NCBI RefSeq assembly: GCF_024741795.1
Contig: NZ_CP102950.1
Coordinates: forward strand, 2,666,001 to 2,730,000
From: Arthrobacter sp. CJ23
Lineage (GTDB): Bacteria > Actinomycetota > Actinomycetes > Actinomycetales > Micrococcaceae
Direction: 5' to 3'
Length of the DNA stretch: 64,000 nucleotides
In this document: positions 19,501 through 28,426 of the stretch, one piece after another
Numbering within the stretch: the first letter of the stretch is position 1
Layout of the letters: each line of letters opens with the position of its first letter
Program-made: the position numbers and the translations under genes
Notes under the pieces: model-generated
The model's input: only the letters and a program-made list of their open reading frames with translations
What the model was told of the DNA's origin: nothing
The model's database searches: none

Positions 19501-19982
19501 TATGCGAGGACTTCGCCGGTGGTTTCGTAGACGGCGATCTTGCCGATGCGGCGCACGTGGCGTTCATCGTTGCTGAACGGTTCCTGCAGGAAGGCCTCGA
19601 TGAGTCCGGTGGCTTCCTCCACGCTGTGCTGGCGGCCGCCGACGGCGATGACGTTGGCGTCGTTGTGTTCGCGGGCCAGCTTTGCCGTGGACAGGTTCCA
19701 GGCCAGTGCGGCGCGGACGCCCTTGACCTTGTTGGCGGCGATCTGCTCGCCGTTGCCGGAGCCGCCCAGGACGATGCCGAGCGCGTGGACGCCGGCTTCC
19801 TGGTCCGCGACGACAGCGAGGGCTGCGTTGATGCAGAAGGACGGGTAGTCGTCCAGGGCGTCGTATTCCTTGGGTCCGTGGTCCACCACGTCGTAGCCCT
19901 TGGCGGTGAGGTGGCTTACCAGGTGGGCGCTGAGCTCCATGCCGGCGTGGTCCGTGGCAATGTGAACGCGGGGTGTGGTCAC
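19500..19982 (-). CDS. rpiB: Ribose-5-phosphate isomerase B
   Basis: Interconverts ribulose 5-phosphate and ribose 5-phosphate. The 160 residues match the RpiB/LacAB family. Visible landmarks are IATDHAG near residue 8, the phosphate-binding GSGNG near 74 and the HNDANVIAVGGR segment near 105. Actinobacterial RpiB enzymes use a glutamate rather than cysteine as base, and this protein likewise has IVLGGSGNGEQ. Its stop overlaps the GTG start of nei. Confidence 0.93.
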   Translation of the reverse strand: MTTPRVHIATDHAGMELSAHLVSHLTAKGYDVVDHGPKEYDALDDYPSFCINAALAVVADQEAGVHALGIVLGGSGNGEQIAANKVKGVRAALAWNLSTAKLAREHNDANVIAVGGRQHSVEEATGLIEAFLQEPFSNDERHVRRIGKIAVYETTGEVLA

Positions 19983-20059
19983 GGGAAGTCCATTTCGTTC
20001 TGGCGCGCCTATGCGGCAGCTGGCCGGGCGCGGCGGTGTGGGATGCGTTTCCTAGGTTA

Positions 20060-21052
20060 CTAGGCTTGCCCGGGGCCGTGCGCCCGCGCGGCGGCCCTGT
20101 TGAGGATGCCGGCGAGTTCATCGGCGGTGGCTGCGTCCCCGGCGCTCAGCGCGACGCGCCGGCCGTTGAGTTTGCGGACGACGACGGCGGGGCCGCTGCT
20201 GACGAGCATGGCCGTGGCGTCGTCGTGGTGCCGCCAGCCCCACCCGCCGAAGTCGGCGGCCTTGACGTCCGCGGCCGCCGCACCGGCAATGTCCACGGCA
20301 GGAACCTTCAGCACCTTCAGCACGCCACCGGCGAAAACCTCGAGCCCGCCCCGGTCCGCACGCACCCTGGCGAACAGAAAACCGGCACCGAGCAGTGCCG
20401 CCAGGGCCAGCAGGCCGCCCAGCCATGGCACAGCCACTGCGATCAGCACGGCCGGGAACAGGCCGGCCACCACGATCATCACGAACACCGAACTGCGGGC
20501 ATGCACCCACATCCGCAGGGAGTCCCTGGCCAGGGCGGGGTCCTCGCGCAGGATCCGCTCGGCCTCCAGGGCGAGGTCGTCTTCCGGGGTCCAGCGCTCG
20601 TCCGGTTTGAAGGCGAAGGCCATGACCACGCCAAGGGACACTGCGGCCCCGCTGCCCAGCGCCAGGACGATGGGGTCCACGTGGGACAAGCGCGCATCCG
20701 GCAGGCGCGACTGCCCCACGAGGCCGGCGGCCGCCACCGAGGTGACAAACAGGCTCATCATCAGCCCCAGCCCCATCATGATGCGGCGCATTGCCACTGG
20801 CCGGGCGATCGGGACGGCCTGGACGAAGACAAGCCAGCCCACCAAGGCGATCAGGCTTGCGGCACCGGCCACATAGGCGCCGAAGGGAGCGAAGGAACTG
20901 CCGCCGTCGGCGTTCCACATGATGGCCACCGGTTCCGGAAGGTCGCGGCGGATCAACAGCGCGGACACCACGAAGCCCAGCGCCAGCAGCAGGGGAAACC
21001 CCACGGCGAAGCGGAGGGCCCGGAGGTCCAAAGAGTCTCGGAACGTTCCCAT
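20060..21052 (-). CDS. DUF1648-type membrane protein
   Basis: A 330-residue protein. The N-terminal part matches the DUF1648 pattern: a membrane helix followed by LPEPVAIMWNADG, an extracytoplasmic loop typical of SdpI-like proteins, then further helices. A central charged segment (about residues 145-180) is followed by two more helices and a soluble C-terminal domain of about 100 residues. Function unknown; relatives include immunity and sensing membrane proteins. It lies upstream of rpiB on the same strand with a 77-nt gap, and diverges from pepN. Confidence 0.65.
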   Translation of the reverse strand: MGTFRDSLDLRALRFAVGFPLLLALGFVVSALLIRRDLPEPVAIMWNADGGSSFAPFGAYVAGAASLIALVGWLVFVQAVPIARPVAMRRIMMGLGLMMSLFVTSVAAAGLVGQSRLPDARLSHVDPIVLALGSGAAVSLGVVMAFAFKPDERWTPEDDLALEAERILREDPALARDSLRMWVHARSSVFVMIVVAGLFPAVLIAVAVPWLGGLLALAALLGAGFLFARVRADRGGLEVFAGGVLKVLKVPAVDIAGAAAADVKAADFGGWGWRHHDDATAMLVSSGPAVVVRKLNGRRVALSAGDAATADELAGILNRAAARAHGPGQA

Positions 21053-21185
21053 GGCTCAACGCTACCCCCGCGGTGCGACACTGTGATCCACCACCTTGCC
21101 AACGGCCGAACTAGTGAAAGAATGACTTCACACCACCGGCGATGGCCACCGCCTGCCGGCACACCGAACCCACTGGAGGCACCAC

Positions 21186-23747
21186 TTGCCAGGCCTTAAT
21201 CTGACGCGCGCCGAAGCCGCCCAGCGCGCGGAACTGCTCAACGTCAAGTCCTACGATGTCACCCTCGATCTCACCAAGGGCGCCACGGTCTTCGGCTCCA
21301 CCACCGTGGTCAAGTTCTCCGCCGTGCCCGGATCGTCCAGCTTCATCGACGCCGTCACCGAGACCGTGCACAGCGTCACGCTGAACGGCACCGAACTGGA
21401 CCCTGCCGAGGTGGCCGACGGCATCCGCATCCAGCTTCCGGAGCTTGCCGCCGAGAACGAACTCACCGTGGTGGCCGATGCCCCGTACATGAACACCGGC
21501 GAGGGCCTGCACCGCTTCGTGGACCCCGTGGACGGCGAGGTCTACCTCTACACGCAGTTCGAGGTGCCGGACTCGCGGCGCATGTTTGCCGTGTTCGAAC
21601 AGCCCGACCTCAAGGCGGCGTTCACGTTCCGGGTCACCGCGCCCTCGCATTGGGACGTCATCTCCAACTCCCCCACCCCTGCACCGGCGGAAACCACGCC
21701 CGGTGGCGACGGCGGCGCCCGTTCCGTCTGGGACTTCGCCCCCACGCCGCGGCTGTCCTCCTATGTCACCGCGCTGATCGCAGGCCCGTACCAGGCTGTC
21801 CGCAGCGAGGTCACCAGCGCCGACGGCCGCGTGGTGCCGCTCGGCGTGTTCGCCCGCAAGTCCCTCATGCAGTACCTCGACGCGGAGAACATCTTCGAGC
21901 TCACCCGCCAGGGCTTTGAATTCTTCGAGGCACAGTTCGGCTGCCCGTACCCGTTCGAAAAGTACGACCAGCTCTTCGTGCCCGAGTTCAACGCCGGCGC
22001 CATGGAGAACGCCGGCGCCGTGACCATCCTGGAAGGCTACGTCTTCCGCGGCAAGGTCACCGGCGCGCAGGTGGAACGCCGCGCCATCACCGTGCTGCAC
22101 GAACTGGCGCACATGTGGTTCGGCGACCTGGTCACCATGCGCTGGTGGAACGACCTGTGGCTCAACGAGTCCTTTGCCGAATACATGTCCCACCTGGCGG
22201 CCGTCGAGAACACCGTCTTTGACCGGGCCTGGACCACTTTCGCCTCCGTGGAGAAGTCCTGGGCCTACCGCCAGGACCAGCTGCCCACCACACACCCGAT
22301 CTTCGCCGAGATCAACAACCTCGAAGACGTCGAGGTGAACTTCGACGGCATCACCTACGCCAAAGGCGCCTCCGTGCTGCGGCAGCTGGTGGCCTGGGTG
22401 GGCCCCGAGGAGTTCATGTCCGGCGTGCGTGCGTACTTCGCCAAGCACGCCTGGAAGAACACCGAGCTGGCCGACCTCATGGTGGAACTCGAAGCAGCCA
22501 GCGGCCGTGACCTGGACGTGTGGGGCAAGCTCTGGCTCGAAACCGCCGGCGTCAACACCCTGGTCCCGGAGATCTCGGTGGACGCCAACGGCACCATCGC
22601 CTCGTTCGCCATCCTGCAGTCGGCCATCGAGGACCAGCCCACCCTGCGCCCGCACCGCCTGGCGGTGGGCTTCTACAACGTCTCCCCGAACGGCAAGCTG
22701 GAGCGCGTGCACCGCGAAGAGCTCGACGTCGACGGCGCCCGCACCGAGGTGTCCGCCCTGGCAGGCCTGCAGCGCCCGGAGCTGATCCTGCTCAACGACG
22801 ACGACCTCGCCTACGCCAAGGTCCGGCTCGACCCTGCGTCCCTCGCCACGGCCAAGGCGCACCTGAAGGACTTCGCCGCCAGCCTGCCCCGCACCCTCGT
22901 GTGGGGTTCGGCCTGGGATGCTGCCCGCGACGGAGAAACCCCGGCCCGCGGCTACGCCGAACTGATCCTGGCCAACATCGCCCACGAGAGCGATTCGTCA
23001 GTGGTCCAGGTCCAGCTGCGCCAGCTCGCGACCACCCTGACGTACTACGTGGCCGCCGAGCACAAGGATGCCGCCACCGTTGCCGCGGCGGACAAGCTCT
23101 GGGAACTCGCGTCCACGGTGGAAACCGGCTCCGACGCGCAGCTGCAGTTCGCCAAGTCCTTCGCCCTGCTGGCCCGCAGCAGCGGGCAGCTGGACACCAT
23201 CCAGTCCCTGCTGGACGGCACATCAACGCTTGAAGGCCTCACTGTGGACCAGGACATGCGCTGGGAGCTGCTCGCCGCCCTGGTGGCTGGCGGACGCGAG
23301 GGGCAGGAGCGGATCGACACCGAACTGGAGCGGGACAACACCGCCAACGGCCAGAACGCTGCCGCGCTGGCCAAGGCGGCCATCCCCACCCCGGAGGCCA
23401 AGGCCGCGGCCTGGGAATCCATCGTGGTCACGGGCGAGCTGTCCAACGCCCTGCAGGGTTCCGCCGTCACGGGCTTCATGCGCGTGGCGGATACCGCACT
23501 CCTGGAGCCCTACGCGGAGAAGTACTTCGACGCCGTGCCCGGGATCGTGAGGGACCGCACGCACGCGCTGGCCCAGCAGATCGTCGTCGGGCTCTACCCG
23601 GCCCAGCTGACCACGCAGGCCACAGTGGACCGCACAGACGCGTTCCTGGCTGGCCTGCCGGAGGAAAGCGCCGCCCTGCGCCGCATGATGCTGGAAAACC
23701 GCGACGGCGTTGCCCGGGCCCTGAAGGCCCGCGCCGCGGACGTCTAA
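21186..23747 (+). CDS. pepN: Aminopeptidase N (M1 family)
   Basis: Zinc exopeptidase that removes N-terminal residues from peptides. The 853-residue protein has the substrate-binding GAMEN motif (NAGAMENAG) near residue 278 and the zinc site HELAHMW with the downstream glutamate in NESFAEY near residues 308-335. A long helical C-terminal ERAP1-like domain completes the M1 architecture. The start is TTG at 21186: GGAGGC lies at ideal distance and no ATG or GTG competes. It is closed by a stem at 23754-23786. Confidence 0.95.
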   Translation: MPGLNLTRAEAAQRAELLNVKSYDVTLDLTKGATVFGSTTVVKFSAVPGSSSFIDAVTETVHSVTLNGTELDPAEVADGIRIQLPELAAENELTVVADAPYMNTGEGLHRFVDPVDGEVYLYTQFEVPDSRRMFAVFEQPDLKAAFTFRVTAPSHWDVISNSPTPAPAETTPGGDGGARSVWDFAPTPRLSSYVTALIAGPYQAVRSEVTSADGRVVPLGVFARKSLMQYLDAENIFELTRQGFEFFEAQFGCPYPFEKYDQLFVPEFNAGAMENAGAVTILEGYVFRGKVTGAQVERRAITVLHELAHMWFGDLVTMRWWNDLWLNESFAEYMSHLAAVENTVFDRAWTTFASVEKSWAYRQDQLPTTHPIFAEINNLEDVEVNFDGITYAKGASVLRQLVAWVGPEEFMSGVRAYFAKHAWKNTELADLMVELEAASGRDLDVWGKLWLETAGVNTLVPEISVDANGTIASFAILQSAIEDQPTLRPHRLAVGFYNVSPNGKLERVHREELDVDGARTEVSALAGLQRPELILLNDDDLAYAKVRLDPASLATAKAHLKDFAASLPRTLVWGSAWDAARDGETPARGYAELILANIAHESDSSVVQVQLRQLATTLTYYVAAEHKDAATVAAADKLWELASTVETGSDAQLQFAKSFALLARSSGQLDTIQSLLDGTSTLEGLTVDQDMRWELLAALVAGGREGQERIDTELERDNTANGQNAAALAKAAIPTPEAKAAAWESIVVTGELSNALQGSAVTGFMRVADTALLEPYAEKYFDAVPGIVRDRTHALAQQIVVGLYPAQLTTQATVDRTDAFLAGLPEESAALRRMMLENRDGVARALKARAADV

Positions 23748-23753
23748 ACCACC

Positions 23754-23786
23754 CTGGCCCCGGTTCCGCCAAGGGACCGGGGCCAG
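23754..23786 (+). terminator. pepN terminator
   Basis: An 11-bp perfect stem CTGGCCCCGGT/ACCGGGGCCAG starting 6 nt after the pepN stop. Confidence 0.7.
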
Positions 23787-23799
23787 TTGGGTGCCCCAT

Positions 23800-23805
23800 T
23801 AGACT
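23800..23805 (+). promoter_or_regulatory. Leaderless -10 box TAGACT, 6 nt before ATG
   Basis: TAGACT-N6-ATG immediately before the OsmC gene; no ribosome site is present. Confidence 0.6.
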
Positions 23806-23811
23806 GTCCGC

Positions 23812-24291
23812 ATGAGCTTGGCTGAACACCACTATTCGCTGACCGTGCGCTGGACCGGAAACCTCGGCGAGGGCACGTCCTCGTACCGGGGCTACGCGCG
23901 CGACCACGACGTCGAGATCCCCGGCCTGCCCGTCCTCAAGGGCTCCTCCGATCCGACATTCCACGGGGACCGCAGCCGCTACAACCCCGAGCAGCTCCTG
24001 CTCGCGGCCCTGTCGCAGTGCCACATGCTGTCCTTCCTGCACGTCGCGGTGAAGCACGGCGTGGTGGTGACGGACTACGTGGACAACGCCCAGGGCCTCA
24101 TGCGCCTGAACCGCGACGGCAGCGGCCAGTTCGAATCAGTCACGCTGAAGCCTCAGGTCACGGTGGCCGATCCCGGCCATGTTTCCCTCATGGCCCAGCT
24201 CCATCACGAGGCCAACGCGGTCTGTTTCATCGCCCGGAGCGTGAACTTCCCGGTCCTGCACGAGCCAAGCACGACGGCGGCCGCGGCCTAG
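23812..24291 (+). CDS. OsmC-family peroxiredoxin
   Basis: A 159-residue OsmC/Ohr-like protein expected to reduce organic hydroperoxides with paired thiols. Both family cysteines are present: one in LSQCHMLSF near residue 69 and one in ANAVCFIARS near 138. A conserved arginine (near residue 47) lies in HGDRSRYNPEQLLLAALSQC. Transcribed alone, and its last 4 nt overlap the convergent epimerase gene. Confidence 0.88.
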   Translation: MSLAEHHYSLTVRWTGNLGEGTSSYRGYARDHDVEIPGLPVLKGSSDPTFHGDRSRYNPEQLLLAALSQCHMLSFLHVAVKHGVVVTDYVDNAQGLMRLNRDGSGQFESVTLKPQVTVADPGHVSLMAQLHHEANAVCFIARSVNFPVLHEPSTTAAAA

Positions 24292-25277
24292 CCTGCCAGG
24301 AACTCGGCGAGGAGCCGCTGCTCCGTGGCGGAGCGCAGCCCTGCCTTCCGTTCCCGGTCCAGGCCGCGGGCCCGTTCGTCCTCCAGGGTGTCCCGCACGG
24401 TTTCCTGCCACGGCCGCAGCGCCAGGCCCAGCTCGCGGGCTGCTGCGTTGGGGCGTGCCGAGAAGCCATCGTGGCCTGACGGCAGCCAGAGCGGGAGCGA
24501 GTCCTTTCCCGCCCAGTACTGGACGCCGTGCTCCACCAGCCAGTCCTCGCCGGCCACCACCGTTTCCCCGAGGGGGCCGGCCAGGCGCCGCGACTCGTCG
24601 ATGTACTCGCCGAACGGCACCACATCTCCCACGGCGTTGAAGGCGCCCGTGACCTGCTGCTCCGCGGCGTACAGAATCCAGGCCGCCAGGTCCCTGACGT
24701 CGATGATCTGCGTGGCGTGGTCCGGGATGTCCGGCAGCAGCACCGGATCCTCGGCGCCTGCGAAACGGGCAGGCCAGTAGCCGTAGCGGTCGGAGGAATC
24801 CCCCGGTCCGCCGATCAGCCCGGCCCGGACGATATGTGACTTCTCGCCCGCCAACTCCACGGTCAGCTGCTCGATGGCGGACTTGGACTCCCCGTACGTT
24901 TCGGGGCTTGAATCCTCATCGACGGGCAGGGGCGGCAGGAGCTCTGCATCCTCCCTTTCGCCCGGCACGGAATGCCCGGCGTACACCGAGCAGCTGGACA
25001 CAAACGTCCAGTGGGCGGTCCGCGGCCCCAAGGCTTCCAAGGCCTGCCGCGCCTGGCGCGGCTCGCGCGAAACCTCCACCACGGCGTCCCACCCGCCTGC
25101 CACCCCGGCGTAGGCTGTGGCGCCCTCGGAACGGTCGGCACGGACCCAGGCCACGCCGTCGGGCGGTCCGCCGGAGCTGCCTCGCGCCAGGCAGGTGACC
25201 TCATGCCCGGACGCGACCGCCTGCCGGGCGGTTTCTGCTGAGAGGAATGCCGTGCCGCCGAGAATCAGGATGCGCAT
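24288..25277 (-). CDS. NAD-dependent epimerase/dehydratase family protein
   Basis: A 329-residue extended SDR-like protein. It begins with the Rossmann fingerprint MRILILGGTAFLSAETAR. SSCSVYAG precedes the catalytic region, where TYGESKSAIE supplies the Tyr-x-x-x-Lys pair. It resembles atypical sugar-nucleotide epimerases and reductases annotated only as NAD-dependent epimerase; the substrate is unknown. ATG at 25277 directly begins the Rossmann strand. Convergent with the OsmC gene with a 4-nt overlap, unusually tight for two unrelated units. Confidence 0.85.
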   Translation of the reverse strand: MRILILGGTAFLSAETARQAVASGHEVTCLARGSSGGPPDGVAWVRADRSEGATAYAGVAGGWDAVVEVSREPRQARQALEALGPRTAHWTFVSSCSVYAGHSVPGEREDAELLPPLPVDEDSSPETYGESKSAIEQLTVELAGEKSHIVRAGLIGGPGDSSDRYGYWPARFAGAEDPVLLPDIPDHATQIIDVRDLAAWILYAAEQQVTGAFNAVGDVVPFGEYIDESRRLAGPLGETVVAGEDWLVEHGVQYWAGKDSLPLWLPSGHDGFSARPNAAARELGLALRPWQETVRDTLEDERARGLDRERKAGLRSATEQRLLAEFLAG

Positions 25278-25385
25278 GGGGCCACGCTACGGCGATAGTG
25301 TTGGCTGAGGACAGAGGGTTCAGCGCCCGGCGAACACGGGCCTGCCTGGACAAACCATCAGCAACAGTGAGGAGCGGCCCCGCAG

Positions 25386-26081
25386 ATGTACGGCACGCCA
25401 TTGACCTTGGCCACTGAAACGGCTGCACGCGGGATCGACGCTGGGGGGATCCTGGTCACCCTCGGCATCGGGCTGGTTGTCTGGCTGCTGTCCCGCTTCA
25501 CCATCCTGCGCATCACGCGCCGTGTGGCCGAGGGCAGCACTTTCTTCAAGAAGCCGCATTTCAAGTGGGTCCAGCCGGCCATCCGCGCCCTGGACCACGA
25601 GCGGCGGGCCCAGCGCGCCCACACGATCGGTTCGCTGCTGACCAGCGTGGTCAGCGTGGCCGTGGTGGTCATCGTGATCATCTACGTGCTCAAGTTCCTC
25701 AACGTGGACATCGCGCCGCTGCTGACCAGCGTGGGCATCCTCGGCGTGGCCATCGGCTTCGGCGCCCAGCAGCTGATCCGGGATTTCCTGGCCGGCATCT
25801 TCATCACCATCGAGGACCAGTACGGGATCGGCGATGTGATCGTGACCGGCGAAGTGGTTGGTACCGTTGAATCGGTGGGCCTGCGCATCACCCGTGTCCG
25901 CGCGGAGGACGGCGCCATCTGGTACCTGCGCAACGGCGAGATCCTGCGCGTGGGCAACCGCTCGCAGGGTGACTACGTGCCGGAGGAACCGCCCGCAGCG
26001 GATGACGACGGCGGCCCGGGAGCCGCGGTTGCGGCGCCGACGCGCCCCGCCACGGATATAGACGAGAAAGCAAGTGAGTGA
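25386..26081 (+). CDS. Small-conductance mechanosensitive channel (MscS) family protein
   Basis: A 231-residue membrane protein that probably releases solutes on hypo-osmotic shock. Three hydrophobic helices precede the MscS pore helix, recognisable in LLTSVGILGVAIGFGAQQLI near residues 110-130, followed by the beta domain with FIEDQY-like FITIEDQYGIGD. It lacks the large C-terminal vestibule domain and ends in an Ala/Pro/Asp-rich tail, so it is a short form. Its stop lies inside the start region of the globin gene (GTGAGTGAC), implying coupled translation. Confidence 0.85.
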   Translation: MYGTPLTLATETAARGIDAGGILVTLGIGLVVWLLSRFTILRITRRVAEGSTFFKKPHFKWVQPAIRALDHERRAQRAHTIGSLLTSVVSVAVVVIVIIYVLKFLNVDIAPLLTSVGILGVAIGFGAQQLIRDFLAGIFITIEDQYGIGDVIVTGEVVGTVESVGLRITRVRAEDGAIWYLRNGEILRVGNRSQGDYVPEEPPAADDDGGPGAAVAAPTRPATDIDEKASE

Positions 26082-26550
26082 CATGACCAGCCAACAGGAA
26101 TCCGCAGCGCCCCAGCCGGAGCAGCGCCGCCAGCTGATGCAGAACGATCCCTTCAGCCAGCCCGCCTACACGGACAGCTTCTATGCGGCCATCGGCGGAC
26201 ACGAAACCTTCGTGAAGCTCATCGACGTGTTCTACGACGGCGTGGCCGGGGATCCGCTGCTTCGCCCGATGTATCCGGAGCAGGATCTGGAGCCGGCCAA
26301 GCGGCGCTTCCTCATGTTCCTGGAACAGTACTGGGGCGGCCCCACCACCTACGGCGAGGAACGCGGCCACCCGCGCCTGCGCATGCGCCACATGCCTTTC
26401 CGGGTCACGCCGGAGGCCAAGGACCGCTGGCTTTTCCATATGCGCACCGCCGTTGATGCCCTCGAGCTGTCGCCGCTGCACGAAGGCACGCTCTGGGACT
26501 ACATGGAACGGGCAGCACTGAGCATGGTCAACAGCCCCTCGGTGGTCTGA
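26074..26550 (+). CDS. glbO: Group II truncated haemoglobin
   Basis: A 158-residue globin related to mycobacterial trHbO, a haem protein linked to oxygen or NO chemistry near the membrane. Landmarks are the AIGGHETFVKLIDVFYDGV helix, YWGGP near residue 80, the proximal histidine in RLRMRHMPF, and the conserved Trp of group II in KDRWLFHM. The GTG at 26074 overlaps the MscS stop; an in-frame ATG at 26083 is an alternative start. The MscS overlap suggests the two are made together. Confidence 0.9.
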   Translation: MSDMTSQQESAAPQPEQRRQLMQNDPFSQPAYTDSFYAAIGGHETFVKLIDVFYDGVAGDPLLRPMYPEQDLEPAKRRFLMFLEQYWGGPTTYGEERGHPRLRMRHMPFRVTPEAKDRWLFHMRTAVDALELSPLHEGTLWDYMERAALSMVNSPSVV

Positions 26551-26604
26551 CCCGGGTTCCGGGCGGCTTGTGGGCTCGTCCTTGGGCTGGTTCCTTGGCC
26601 TTGG

Positions 26605-27276
26605 CTAGCGGACCAGTCCCAGCCCGGCACCGGTCCGGACCAGGATGTGGCCGCGGCTGCCGCTGAGGCGGAACCAGCGGCCGTTGCGGAAGAGGCGGTG
26701 CTCGCCGTCGCCGAGGAAACCGAGAGCAAAGGCAGCAAAGGCTGCGCCCGCAGGCACACCTGCCACTCCCGGGAGTTCCCGGCCCCAGACAGCGGCCCGC
26801 GCATTGTTGACGATCGCGGCACCCGGCTGCTCCGGTACGATCCCGGCCACCTCCGCGATCCCGGCCTCCGCCGCCGCCTTCAGATCGGCGTCGGACACCG
26901 CCCCAATCGGCTCCCAGCCGCCGCGCGGCGCCCCGACGCCCGCCCAGGACTCGGTGACGGTCGACGGCGGAACGGGCAGCTCCACGTCGTCGGCCTCTGC
27001 ACGCGCCAGGCGGTCGGTGATGGACGCGAGCGTCACGGTGACATCAAGCTCTGCCGGCTCAGCCAGGCCGATGGTCCGCAGGCCCAGGACCGTGGGGGTG
27101 GACTCCCCCAGAATCCGCGGCCTCAGGACGCACACGTAGGCGGCAAGCACCGCGCCCGCGGCCTGCAAGCGGATGGCGCCGTCATCGATGCTCTTGGCGC
27201 GCGTGACGAAGGTGCGGAGGTCTGCAAGATCGCGGGGATCGGCGAAACGGAGGGGCTGGGTCAGGAGATCGGACAC
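26605..27276 (-). CDS. Conserved actinobacterial protein of unknown function
   Basis: A 223-residue protein that I do not recognise. The N-terminal half looks helical and rich in Asp/Arg (SDLLTQPLRFADPRDLADL), with a hydrophobic AAGAVLAAYVCVLRP segment. The centre contains PVPPSTVTESWAGVGAPRGGW. The C-terminus is glycine-rich with short beta segments. GTG at 27276 is chosen because TAGAGT stands 7 nt before it; the longer frame extends into the divergent tesB gene and is probably not translated. Divergent from tesB, with both promoters in a 63-bp gap. Confidence 0.6.
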   Translation of the reverse strand: MSDLLTQPLRFADPRDLADLRTFVTRAKSIDDGAIRLQAAGAVLAAYVCVLRPRILGESTPTVLGLRTIGLAEPAELDVTVTLASITDRLARAEADDVELPVPPSTVTESWAGVGAPRGGWEPIGAVSDADLKAAAEAGIAEVAGIVPEQPGAAIVNNARAAVWGRELPGVAGVPAGAAFAAFALGFLGDGEHRLFRNGRWFRLSGSRGHILVRTGAGLGLVR

Positions 27277-27283
27277 GTCACCG

Positions 27284-27289
27284 ACTCTA
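27284..27289 (-). promoter_or_regulatory. Leaderless -10 box TAGAGT, 7 nt before GTG
   Basis: On the minus strand TAGAGT-N7-GTG precedes the unknown gene at 27276. It faces away from the tesB promoter 38 bp further on. Confidence 0.5.
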
Positions 27290-27327
27290 CCGGCATGTCG
27301 GCGGTTGAGCGGTGTTGGGGCGCCGTC

Positions 27328-27333
27328 TAGAGT
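27328..27333 (+). promoter_or_regulatory. Leaderless -10 box TAGAGT, 6 nt before ATG
   Basis: TAGAGT-N6-ATG directly before tesB; no ribosome site is visible. Confidence 0.6.
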
Positions 27334-27339
27334 CGAACC

Positions 27340-28278
27340 ATGACTGACGCGTACATCGGCCTTGACGAAGAGGCCGCCATCGATGACCCCATGGATACGC
27401 TGATCGGGCTGCTCGACCTGGGCAGCCTCGACGGTGCCCGAACGGACGAAGACATTTTCCTGGGGCCCTCCCAGAGGCAGCCGCGCCACCGGGTCTTTGG
27501 CGGCCAGGTGCTGGCCCAGTCAATGATGGCCGGAATGCGGACCGTGGAGCCGGACCGCGTGGCCCACTCCATGCACGGGTACTTCCTCCGGCCCGGCGAC
27601 GCCAACAAGCCCATCACCTTTGGCGTGCAGCGGCTGCGCGACGGCCGCTCGTTCTCGGCCCGCCGCGTGCACGCGTACCAAGACGGGGTCCCCATCCTGT
27701 CCATGATCGCCTCGTTCCAGCACGAGGACGACGGGCTGGACCACCAGTCCACCATGCCCGCAGGCATTCCGGACCCCGAATCGCTGCCGAGCACGGCCGA
27801 TCTGCTGGCCCGGTATGACAACCCGATGGCCCGCCATATGTCTTCCGAGCGGCCCTTCGACGTGCGGCACGTCGACCCCGCCCTGTATGTCTTCGCCCCC
27901 ACCGAGAAGGTGGCCACCAACGCCGTCTGGATGAAGACGGTCGGCCCGCTCCCGGATGCTCCCAATCTGCACCGGGCGGCCCTGGCCTACGCCAGCGACT
28001 ACACCCTGCTGGAGCCCGTCCTGCGCAAGCATGGCCTGGCCTGGATGACCCCGGGCATGAGCGTCGCCAGCCTGGACCACGCCATGTGGTGGCACCGCCC
28101 CGTCCGTGTGGATGACTGGCTGCTGTACGTGCAGGAATCCCCCAGCGCCCAGGGCGCACGCGGGCTGGCCACCGGCAAGATCTTCGACCGCAGCGGCGTG
28201 CACGTTGCCACGGTGGCACAGGAAGGCATGCTGCGCGTGCCCGAGGAGCTGCAGAGCAGGAACACGGCGCAGGCCTGA
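27340..28278 (+). CDS. tesB: Acyl-CoA thioesterase II
   Basis: Hydrolyses acyl-CoA to free acid and CoA. The 312-residue double-hotdog protein has RVFGGQVLAQ near residue 50 and HGYFLRPGD near 80 in the first repeat. The second repeat carries the catalytic Asp, Thr/Ser and Gln, in YASDYTLLEP, ASLDHAMWWHR and ATVAQEGMLR. It is transcribed alone from a leaderless promoter and ends at the stem at 28337-28378. Confidence 0.92.
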   Translation: MTDAYIGLDEEAAIDDPMDTLIGLLDLGSLDGARTDEDIFLGPSQRQPRHRVFGGQVLAQSMMAGMRTVEPDRVAHSMHGYFLRPGDANKPITFGVQRLRDGRSFSARRVHAYQDGVPILSMIASFQHEDDGLDHQSTMPAGIPDPESLPSTADLLARYDNPMARHMSSERPFDVRHVDPALYVFAPTEKVATNAVWMKTVGPLPDAPNLHRAALAYASDYTLLEPVLRKHGLAWMTPGMSVASLDHAMWWHRPVRVDDWLLYVQESPSAQGARGLATGKIFDRSGVHVATVAQEGMLRVPEELQSRNTAQA

Positions 28279-28336
28279 GCACGCCTGACACACAGCACGT
28301 CCTCCGCACTCATAGCAAGGAAAGCATCCCTGCATG

Positions 28337-28378
28337 CAGGAAACCCCGCCCGGAACATATTCCGTGCGGGGTTTCCTG
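28337..28378. terminator. Bidirectional terminator between tesB and ettA
   Basis: A 13-bp perfect stem CAGGAAACCCCGC/GCGGGGTTTCCTG with a 16-nt loop between convergent genes. Confidence 0.75.
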
Positions 28379-28426
28379 TTGCTGACGCGTGCGCCGGCTG
28401 CCGGCGGTCTACCGGCCAGTGGGCGA